A stretch of 64,000 bases of DNA. Origin: Gordionus sp. m RMFG-2023. Its lineage: Eukaryota; Nematomorpha; Gordioida; Chordodea; Parachordodidae. Under the pieces are notes generated by a model. The model was not told the DNA's origin, ran no database searches, and saw only the letters and a list, made by a program, of their open reading frames with translations. Positions 46,701 through 58,700 of this stretch are shown in pieces. Position 1 is the first letter of the stretch; each line of letters opens with the position of its first letter. A program made the position numbers and the translations under genes. Location: positions 24,033,366-24,097,365 of the forward strand of contig NC_088777.1 in assembly GCF_954871325.1 (NCBI RefSeq), given 5' to 3'.

Positions 46701-49700
46701 GTTTTTTAACGTGTTAAATTAAAATTTCAATTAAGATGTACCATATCAAAGTGAAAATTGTCATAATCGTTATTTTTAAAGTTTTCCAATATATTTTTGA
46801 GAAATCATTCAAAAAAAGATATTTTGTTTAAATTTTATTGAAATAATTTAGAAAAGTGCCAATTATCACAATCTTCGTTGTTTAACTTTCAATGTTGATA
46901 TTTGGCTAAACAAAAAAACATATGGCAATTTTAATGCTCATAATCTTTGCTGCTAAATTTGATAGTGATTAGTAAAGAGGGTTGTAACCAGGGTTGTCAG
47001 GTCAAAATTTTCAAATTGCCAGAGAAATATGAAAATTTGCTTAAAAAAGCCCGGGCCCGGCATTTTGAATTGACTTAATTATCCTCCTATTATTTTTTAT
47101 AATTAATGTAAATACAAATTCGGTAACTATTTTTCAAAATAAAATAACTTCTTGATTTATTAAAATATATTAATATCCTTTTTAAATATAAAAATAATGT
47201 AAACAAGATAAAATTTTATAAAAAAACAAACGATTTTAATTTTACAATGTAAAAAATATATTTTATGCGAATGTCTCGCAAAACATCCGAAATTGGAAAT
47301 ATACCTTGTGTGTGTATAACATTATAAGGATAGGCGCTTAATTATCACGTATCACGTTTAAATACATAATAAGGTAATATTGAACTCATTTCAATGATAA
47401 TATTTTTATTTATTATTGTTCAATCACATTATTATAATCAGTGCAGGAGAGTGTATCTACATCCATTGCAAAACAAAAATAATCTCCAAAAATAAGAAAT
47501 AATACAGATGCAACTACGGTTGCAGCAATTGTAATCACTTATCTTGTAGTACAAAATTCACAGAGCTACTTATCATTACAATGTAGGTAGAATCTTTCCC
47601 CATAATATTTAACGACTCCAAGATAAATGAAAACTTTACTTGTAGAACAAAAATGAGCAAGGATAGCATCAATGTTTTAGAACCTGAATTCAGGAGGTCA
47701 ATTATTGACGATTTGAAAGATGTGCATACATATGCAATTTTCTAACAGATATATCTTATAAGGGAAATATTAAAATATTTCTTTTGGATCCTTGCTATTT
47801 CAATAAAATTAACGACGTTCCAAGAAGTATTAAATTTTTTCCTCTCAAATAATGAAAAATCCAAAGACATTGGGATCCTTCGCTATTTCAATAAAATTAA
47901 CGATGTTCCAAGAAAAGTATTAAATTTTTTCCTCTCAAATAGTGAAAAATCCAAAGACATTGCTAGCCATATAATGGTAAATATAGCAGATTCGGGATTA
48001 TCAATAAATTACATGTCAACTTTCTGATCTAATAATGCCTCAGTGAATTTGGAAAAAACCAGAGTGTATTTACAGAATTGAGTCAGCACAATGTTGGTTG
48101 CGATATGTTCCTAATACCCGCCATCTATAGAATTTTAAAATTTTATAAACCTTTAAATATTTCTTAAATAAAGATCATAAAAGCTGTCCTAACATTTTGA
48201 AAATTTTTTTCAATAATGAATGGCAGAGGTATATTTAGGATTGATTTCACATGTAGGAAATCTACTACATGCTGTTAATGTGCAGTTGCAATCAGAAGAA
48301 TCTTAACAAAGATTCACAAAATTATGCTGCAGATGTGTTCATCTTTACAGTTAAAAATTGACAATAAAGTTTATGGCGCCATTGCTAAAACTATATTAAA
48401 ATGTTCAAATATTTTAAAAATACCGATAGACATTGCTGCCTTATTTGAGGATATTGCAATGCTCTCTATTTTTGATTTACAATGTAAAAAATATATTTAT
48501 TTTATGCGAATGTATAAATAAAAAAATATGAATTAAATATAATGTTAATTATATTTTATTTGAGATTTAAATAATCGAACTAAACGTTTATGTCGTTCAT
48601 GAGATATTTATAAAATTCCTGGCATGACATATAAATTTGTTTAACCATTAGCTCGGCCTCTAATGTTGTTAAAGCAATCCGTTTTCCAGGCAGTCCTCAT
48701 CAGGCTAAAAATGTGCTCGGATGAGGCATTAGAATGAGGTAAGGAGAAGACATATTCGCAATTTTTTTCCAAGCATGGGGATTTATTGTTATTACGAAAA
48801 AATTCTACCCGTTTCTCCTCTGTTTTTAGACAATCTAACTTTAAGTATTCTGGCGAATCATAAAAAATAGAGAGAATTACAATCTCCTCAAACAAGACAT
48901 CAATTCAATGTCTATCGGCATTTTTAATATATTTATTAAATTACAAAAACCTTCAATTGATGGTTTCTATTCCAAGTTCATAATATTTATACATTTGTAA
49001 AAATTTTAATTCTATATCTATTAAAATATATAACCCTGCATTCACAGTTAATAAAAAATTTTGTATACTCACAGCGAAATCGTGCTGAGTCTGAATTCAG
49101 GGTAAGATTTTTGGAAAAAAACTTAAAAACCATGTGAATATTATTTATCAATATGATACAATCAACATCCTATAAATTTAATGTCAAGATTTTGAAATTT
49201 ATAAACATATGGTAAAAATAGATTTTCCCCCAAAACGGGCAAATTGGCATTTTATTACATCCTTTATCGGGACAGAAATAAATATACAAAATAAGTATAT
49301 CCCCATAAAGCCACCGATGCGGTTTGTCACTTTTCTATGGTACATCTATATGAAATTTCTATTTATGTTAACAATCTATATTTCTACTCATTTGCGTCAA
49401 AAAATGCAAATAACTTTAAAAATAACGATTATAACCATTGTCATTTATCTAGGGTACATCTTCACTGAAGTTTTATTCTAACATGTTAGCAATACTTATT
49501 TTAGCCCATTTATGCAAAAAAAAATTAAATAACTTTAAAAAATGACAATTGTCATTAATCAATGGTACATCTCACTGAAATTCTATTAGAGTTAGCAATC
49601 ATATTTTTATACTTTTTGGGTCCAAAAAATTCAAAAAATAACGAGTATGACAATTGTCACATTTATAAAGTACATCTTATTGAAATTTTAATTTAATATG

Positions 49701-52700
49701 TTAAAAATACATATTTTTACCCATTAGCGTCAAAAAAATATAATGTTTAAAATACCGATTATGATAATTGTCATTTTTTCAAGGAACATCTTCATTGAAT
49801 TTATAAATAAATATTATTTTTGCCCTTTTGTGTCAAAAAATTTCAAAAATGTGAAAAAAACGAATATGACAAGTGTCATATTAAAATATTATCATTAATA
49901 AGATCATAGAAATAACATAAATGAGTTTAATATAAATATTTAGAAAAAACCATCTCTTTTAGTATACTTTAAAAAGTAGATAATTTTATAAAAATGATAA
50001 AAAAAACTTTAAAAGATCATCAAAGATTTCCTCAAAAAATATTTAAAATTCTTATCAAATCATAATATGTTCAAAAATCTTTTGGAACTTCAAAAAATAT
50101 TTTTTGCTTAAAATTTTGGGTGTAAAAATCACTAATAAATTGTAACAAAAATAATACAATAGCAGCATTATTTTTTTAATTATAAAAACAACAAATAAAT
50201 AAATCCATTTTCATAATATAATATACGCATATTATATGTTAGTTTGTTGATAATAATAAAATATTTAAATATAAATAAATAAATTATTTTACTAAAAATA
50301 AATAAATTACGGAACGCTGAAGGACGATTAGCAGAATTTTTGACTAATTAAGTTTTAGCCGATTACGCAACACCAATAGTAAGGTTAATAATTCATGAGA
50401 ATATGACTCATAAAATCAAAAATAGTAATAGAATTATTGCGAAAATATTTTTTATTAATAAATATGGAAAATGAGGGCATATTAATAAGCGGATTTAATA
50501 TTAAATCTAACCTAATGCAGCTTCCAGCAATTGTATAAGTTCTTCAAAATAACCCTTATCTTGATAATAATTAATTAGGTCTTCTAGCTCGTCGGCATGA
50601 ACAACAATGTGCATACCACAAACTTGAGCTAATCTAAATTCTTTATTATCTACACATGCAAAGCACACCTATTGGTAATTTTTGATGTATATAATAAAAT
50701 TTGAGTGACTGATTAATTCTAAAAATTGCAGAAATATAGCTAATAAAAATTAAAAATTTTAATTGATTGTTAACTTCTTTCCATGTTTTAGTGCTTGTAG
50801 CTTTTCTGGCACTATCGACTGCCCCTTGATATTCGCCCAGATGAACCAAAGTAATAGCTAATTTCGCAAAATTCGATACATTATTGAATAAAAGTTTTGA
50901 TGCTTCGTACATTTTGTTCTGGAAACATCGATCTCCAATCTAATAATAGAATACTCATAATATGATCCATAATTTGTTATGATTATTAATTTAATAAAAT
51001 TTTAAATCAGTCATGATATAATTTTTTTAAACCTGTTGAATTTGGGCATGATTTGGCCCAGATATAAATTCCTCCATATCAGTCAAACGATTTGTTTTGG
51101 CGTAGGCGTATACTAATTCCGTTTCGATAAAACTTTCTCGTGATTTTTTCCTTGCCATTTGCAAATAGCGTACAATATCCTCCCATTTTTCTATAAAAAT
51201 TAGGAGGAAATGTTAATACATGGCTAATATATGATTTTTAAAATTCCAGACAAATATATTTTCATACAAATAACTAATAGTGCTGTTAAGAGGTTAAAAT
51301 TAAAACGTGCTGATACTTTTAAAAATCCGATCCATGTGTTTTATTTTATTTTTACATATTAATATTACCTTATATATTATTTAATTTCTTAATAATAATA
51401 TTTAAAATTTTTTATTATCTTTATAACAAAGGAAAATTCTAAACACCAAAAATTTATATATTTTCGATGATTTTATTTATTTTAGATTTTATTTTCATAA
51501 AAATGGAACTGAAAATACCGTTTTATGTATTTTAATTCTTTTTACAAATAAACGCTAATTTTATCGTAAAATGAGCAAAAACTAAAATTAGGTCCACGGG
51601 CTTAAAATTTTGACCACACCATTATTGGTTGTAATATAATACTAATACGTATTTTAAATTTTATCGTAATTTATATTTGTGAATATTTGGTAAGCAATAA
51701 AATATATCTTTGAGATGTAATTAATTCTCAAGGTACTTATAATAGTCATATTTTTTTTATCATATTATCATTATATCCTTGATTATCTATATTTTAATTT
51801 TATACAATTCTGTATAAAATTTTATTGGTTTTGTTTATTATTTAAAAATACAAATTTAGGATACATCATATTTAGGAAACTTTAAATCCGATGCACTTAT
51901 AAGGTGCATCATTATCAGCATCAAATAAAAAAAATTAGATTATAGGAAAACGAATTCTAAGAATATATGAAAAATAATTAGAAAACAAAGAAATAAATGA
52001 TAGATTATAGTATAGAAAACAGCTGGTAGTCAATGTTTAAAAAAATAAATGATTGGGTTAATCTAATTAGAGATCGACAAAGCCCGGCTCATCAAAAAAA
52101 TTTAATGGGTTGGGCGCGCAATTCGTACATAAAATATTTCTAGACCAGGCTGGACAATTTATGCACAGAAAATAAGGCAGAGGATAATCGCTTTTTTTTA
52201 TTTTTAATAGGTTACCATAGAGATAAAAATTGATATATTTTTTTTGAACAAGCTAATATTTAAAATAATTCCATTTCAATACAAATATAATATGCTTATT
52301 TTAATGTGTTTTAAAAGCTATATAACTAGGGTTGTGCCGATATTACATATCGGATCGGCATCGTTATTTAGTGTTTTCAACAAATATCGGACCGGAATAC
52401 AATTTATTTGTTGTAATGTGTTAAAAAATAGTAAAAAATTTTACACTATCTTTTGTTTTATTGTCTGCAACAAGAAAAATATTTTAAAATATCACACGAC
52501 AAATTCAGCGAATGTTGATAAGCTGCTCGATTGAGCCAATTTTTAAAAACCGTTAACTCAAGATTTTGGCCAAAAGTAAATTTATCGAGCTTATTTATTT
52601 TGCCACATATGGCAGAAATATCTGGGCTTCTATTGGCAAAATTTCGAGGCTTAGGTAATGTTTTAGTTGGTATCTAAATTTAGCCCTTTTTAAAAATCAG

Positions 52701-55700
52701 CCAAATGGAGCTGTTTAACAACACTACATTCACCCCGAATTCTGATCATGATCTTTTCAAAAAAAGAAGAAATCCAGGTTTAACCTTTTTTAAGAAAATG
52801 GATCGCGTTTCTTATTTTATAAATTTCTGAATGCTCGATGATAAATTAACTAATATAAAAAAATTAAATAAATTAATTATAATAGAAGAATAAAACAATA
52901 TTAATATATTTATTTATAATCAAAATTAGCCTTTAAATAATTAAAAAAATTCTAAATTATATTCAAACATTATTTATATCAGTATTCAAAATAAATGAAT
53001 CATCATTTAAAAATTATTTATGCACATTTTGCGAATATTTTTCCACAAAGCATCTGCATGTAATTGATCCTGCAGGTTTTCCAAATGAATAATTTTTTCA
53101 CCAACAGATTTTGGGTAGGTTGATATAAGATCAATTAAGCTTAAATTTTGAGTGTATTGCTGCTAATATGCTAATGCCCTCAGAGTGAAGGAAATCTATA
53201 TTTTAAGAAATGATAATTAACATTATTATGTGGAGCTGAGGAAAAGGATCACATTTATATCTGTCATTTCAATAACGGTATGTGTATTTACTTCATCTAT
53301 AATAAACATTGTAAATACCCAAATAATTTATTTCATTTTGAAGTGAATAAAAAAAACTTTAATGTTGTAAATCAAATTAGTAAATGTTATCTTGATAAAA
53401 TTTACGAGAAAAATATAAAATATCGTGCAGGATGCTAAATTATGATGGAGATGGATAATAAAATTTTATTTAAAAATTTTTTAATTTATTTATATATTTT
53501 TTAAGTAACAAATAAATTTTTAAAAGATCGAATATTTAACAGTCGACCAAGATCCTTAATTTAAAGGAAAATCATAAATCTGGGTAAATTACCCAAATTG
53601 GGATCAAATTCAGGATCGTCGATCCTTTAACAACTCTGCATTTACACATAAACATTGCAAATATTTTAAATGAGATAATTAACTTAGTTGATTTTTATTA
53701 AATAGAAAATATTGATTGGACAATGATTAGACCTGTGCGCCGCCGGCTCACTCCTGTATTGCTAGAAAAGCCGCTATTGAGATCATCGGCGCGAGCAAGC
53801 TCGCTGTCGATTTTTATTATGGCGGCGGCGCGGCGTGTGCAATTTTTAGAAAGCATATTAATTATATTTATATATTAAATTATTATTATTTTAATTTGAA
53901 TATAACAAATATAATTAAAATATGAATTGTATTCTATTGCTATATATAATAGACTAGTGAATATCATTTACATTCATTCATACATCATATTTTATTTCCA
54001 CAAACAATTCATATTAATTATTTTTATGGACTTGCACGTTTTAAACCACCCTATATACAATGAAATAACAATTTTCTCTACTAATCATAAATCAAGTTAT
54101 ATCTATGTGGAAATCTTATTTTGAAGAATGAAAATAAGAAAAGCACAATAGTGCCTAATTATATTTATTGTGAACCTTGCTTAAAATTGGCGAAAAAAGA
54201 TGAGGAAGATTCGAATAAACCTAATTCATTTTCACAGTAATTTATTTTTATTTTAGACTTATATTTATACTTTAGTTAAGAAATAAAATGTTTTAGTAAA
54301 AATATAAGTACAAGTAATCTATCTCGGCACTTAATAAATTTTCACAAACTATCAGAAAAATGAATAATAAGTCTAAAAATGTTTTTAAAGCTAACACCAA
54401 GATGCAGCAACAATAAAAAATAAAAATGGCTCTTAGGTTAGTATTATTGTTTATTATTATTCATTTAAAATTTTAAACTGGTTTGTTAAATTAAGTTTAT
54501 TAAGCTTTATTTTGAAAGTTCAAAACAACTAAATTTTTAGTTTATTTATTGCCAGCTCTATTTTGAGATCTTTTTAATGTATAAACTTAATATATAATTT
54601 ATTAAATTAATTATGTAAAACTTTATTTTGAAAGTTACTACTAAATCAAATTCATAATTTGTTTCATTCCAACTCTAATTATTATATTTTTAAATGTCTT
54701 TTTAATGTATAAACTTAATATATAATTTATAAAATTAATTATGTAAAACTTTATCTTGAAAGTTAAAACTAAATCAAATTTATAATTTGTTTCATTCAAG
54801 CTCTAATTATTATGATGTTTTTTAAATATCTTTTTAAAGTATTACTTAATATATATTTAAAACTTTATTTTAGAAACTTAAAACTAAATCAAATTTAAAA
54901 TTTGTTTCATTCCAGCTCTAATTATTTTAATATTTTTTAAATATCTTTTTAATGTTTAAAATAAATATGAAATCTAATAAGGCGAAATTAGAGAAATTAT
55001 TTCAGCCATTAGATATCGAGTAGCTGATTTGGAATGTGAAATTGAGGCTGAACATAAATATCTGCAATAAATTTATGAGACAGGTAATATCTTGGATATT
55101 GATGATTCTGATCCATACCTTGATGACCATTTTCATATGTCTGATGAATCGAAGACATTGCACCAACCAATCTAATTAATGCAAAAACTTTAAAATTAAA
55201 TTGCCTTACCTGCTGGCATAGCATATTAATTATGCTAGAAAGTGTTTGCAGTGTAAACAAAATTATTATAAATCATGTTTTAAATAAAATAGGAAAACAA
55301 TCTTTAAAACTTTTTAATAATGAATGAGATATGATTGATGAGCTTTAAGTAGTATTAAATCCATTCCGAGAGTCAGTGGAATTTCTTTCCTCCCAAAAAG
55401 GATCGACAATAAACTTAGGGTTATTATTTCGCAGTGAAATAGAAGCTCATATACAAATCAATAGATCTGATTGCCCAAATATTATTTGCTTAAAAGAAAA
55501 TATGAAAAAAAAGCTTGGCCATAGGTTTCCCATTACTGAACTTCAATTTATTTTATATTTTTATTAATAAAATTATATTTTAAACATTAGATATTAGCAA
55601 CTCTACTTGATCCCAGTCAAATCTTAAAGTTGTTTCAGAATATTTAAATTCGAATTCTACAACATCATTACAATTTTTAATTCGACATTTAAAACTTTTA

Positions 55701-58700
55701 GAGCATGATAGAAATGCACAGAGTGAAATTCAAGTTAAGGATAATGGTCAAACATCAAGCTCTTATATAGCTAAATGCTCGTATGCATTCCCTTCCAAGT
55801 AACGATTATAACAATATTAGTAATCTTGAACAAGAATGCCATATTTTATATAGCCAAAATAATATCCCAGAAGAGGATGCATTAATCTTTCGGTAGAAAA
55901 GGCAACTGGAACTTACTATGCTTGCTAATTTAGTTAGGAAGGTTCTTTGTATACCTGCAACCAGTACACCCAGCGAAAGAATTTTTTCCATTGCTGGATT
56001 AATACTCAAAGCTAAAAGGACTTCTTTATGTCCCACAAATCTTGATAAAATACTATTTCTTCGTGACAATTATAATTTTGCTAAATCTGAATACTGACTT
56101 ATTATATTTCATAACTTATATTTTGCTTGCATTCCAAATTTATTTTAATTATAATAAAAATCAATAGAATATTTCTTATATGTGTTGTGACTCTGATTTG
56201 AGTAAAAATGCAATTCTTTAGTCTATTTCCGAGAATGAGAAAATACATAAATTTAAATTGGAGTGAGACAGGAAATAATTTAAGATCAATTAAACTATGT
56301 TTGCAATTTGTTAGAAAAGATAGAATAAATTTGTAATACATTAATTAATAAATTAAATTCTTTAAAAAATAAATTAATTTATAAATAAAATTCATTAAAA
56401 AATTTTTTAAAATAAATATTGCGAAGCCACCAACAATTTAGTAGGCGGCGGCGAAATCAGCGCGCCGCTGAACGCTGATAAAAAAATTTAAAAAACCGCC
56501 GCCGTCGATTGAGACATCGGCGCACAGGTCTAACAATGATTCAAAGATAGATGGTAAATAAAAACAATATAAATATCGGATCGGGTTTTTGTAATATCTG
56601 ATCGGATTAGTGAAAAATTTGTGGATATGCATAGATGTATAAGTTAAATACTAATCTATAATAATATTGTAAATTATTCAAAAACTAAGAAAGTTATTTA
56701 TGATATGATCTTATTACAAAATCTAACTTAGTTAAAAATGTGATGGCCAGAAAATTTGTGCAAAAAAATTCAACAAGATGGGGCCTTTTCGTAATATTTA
56801 ACATTTGTGAAAAAATTCTCAACAAGCCCAACATTAAACAATTTATTTTGCAATTACCATTTTTAGATGCGATATCGACAACCTCTAGATAATTCGATGG
56901 GTCTTCGGCTTTAATGTAGGAGTCTACTGCTTCTTTGACCATATTATTTTGAATGTAAGACTTCGCCAACAGACTCCAAACAGCAGGTTCATTGCATCTT
57001 TCGGCAAATTCGTAGGCTCGATCAAGATTGTGTAAGTTATCAATCAGAACCTTAATTAATTTTTAAATATAGAAAAATCATAAGTTTTAGTTGATGTATC
57101 ATTTTTGATCAAAACTGGCTATAATACACAGTGTTGTTAAAGTAGCCCACTAATTTTTTTGAAATGTAGCGTTGTGCTATAAAAACTATTTATAAATACA
57201 TAAAATATTTTATCATTTTATGTGTGCAACTGTTTCTTTTTCTTCATCGTCTATTAGCGGTTTACCCAGTTTCCCCTTTTCTTTACTTTTTCCTGTTCTG
57301 GGCGTTGTTATTTGTAAAATCAATTATTCTCATATCACCCGTTATCACTTTCATCTATGTCCTCGTTGGTTTTCCTCGAGGACTTGATCATATTACTTCT
57401 TCGAAGTATATCTTTTAATCCAATCAATTTTCATTCAAAGTGCCCAAACAACCCCAGTCTATTTCACTCATTACCACTCCAATATCTTTTATTCCAATCC
57501 TTTCTCACAATTTATCGCTTGTTTTCTCTCTCATAGATACCCCAACACATTTGGCCACTCTCATCCCATTTAGTTTCAACCACCATAGACTATGCAACTT
57601 CTTACATAGCTTAGATACAAATTTTCCATTTCAGAGATATGTTTTTCTTTTGAAATAGACAATATCTCTCGGAACTTCTTCAATGCATATCTGGCATATG
57701 CAACAATAGAGGAATCAACACATCAATCTGTGGCCCAAATAACAAAAAATTTCCACGTTCTCCAAAGTAGCTCCATTGACGATATCTAAACAACCTTTTT
57801 CTACCTACAGGTAGGGCCATCTGCTATAATCAGGCGTTTTTTCTTACCAAATCTTTTATGCACCAATTTCTGACAACGGGTGCATTGGATTAAATTACTA
57901 GTAACCTGTCCACACAAACCACATAGCCAAGTTCCTGTTTTTTCATTATTTACTGATCCCTCGTATCGATTATCACCATTGTCTTTCCTTCGTTTGCTTT
58001 TAAACATATTTGTTTCCATAAGCATCTTCCATATGATATTATCCTTTCATTCAGTTTCAGTTGTAGCCAGCAGTACAAGATCGTCATAGATGCTCTCAAG
58101 ATAGTCTTCCACGTGCCCCTCCACCACGTCCATTCCTATAATAAATAAAATGGCTCAAGACTGGTAATATATCAAATATTTTGAATTATTATATTTTAGT
58201 ATAATTCCAATGATCAGATAATAGAAAATGAAATGGATAGGATAAATAAGAGTGATGATAACGATATAATATAATACTAGATAATTAATCTATAATAATG
58301 GTGTATGTTAAATATATTTTCGTCTAAGTTTAACAACCATAGAAGTTAAATTCTTAATATAAAAATGATATGTTTTTTTAAATCACTTAATTACAAATAT
58401 TAATTTTTTAATAAATAATATATTAAATGATTTTTATTTAAATAGTGTAAAAATCATTTAATTACAAATATTAATTTTTTAATAAATAATATATTAAGTG
58501 ATTTTTTTTAAATAGTGTAAAAATAGTTAAAGCTACTTTTTGAAACTAGTAACTATTAGGGCACTACTTTTGAAAGTAGCGTTAAACAACACTGTTTTAC
58601 TTAATATTCTAATGTTAAACAATTCAATTATTAAAAAATTTACATTATATAATTTAGAGGTCAGCATATTTTTAGCCAGCCCGACCATATCTTGCGGGCG

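Larger units (their letters stand above)
46047..50373. mobile_element. 4.3-kb inverted-repeat element in clathrin intron
   Basis: Left end GTGTTGCGTAGCGG, right end reversed GTGTTGCGTAATCGGCTAAA. The arms run for many hundreds of bases in mirror order (TTAATTAGTCAAAAATT, ATTTATTTTTAGTAAAATAA and GACAATTGTC blocks on both sides). No clear target duplication: flanks AATAAGTA and CAATAGTA agree at 6 of 8. The centre holds a hAT remnant. Confidence 0.55.

Noticed and set aside
46524-46709. Small hydrophobic ORF, possible membrane peptide
   Set aside because: Lies in T-rich arm repeats of the inverted-repeat element; AT-rich DNA gives F/I/L-rich ORFs by chance.
57224-57658. Two + strand ORFs with a signal-peptide-like look
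   Set aside because: They are the antisense of a LINE fragment whose minus-strand reading has family motifs.
57129-58594. Single hAT insertion with clean TSD
   Set aside because: The two ends match each other as terminal repeats, but the flanking octamers differ, so I list it without claiming one clean insertion.
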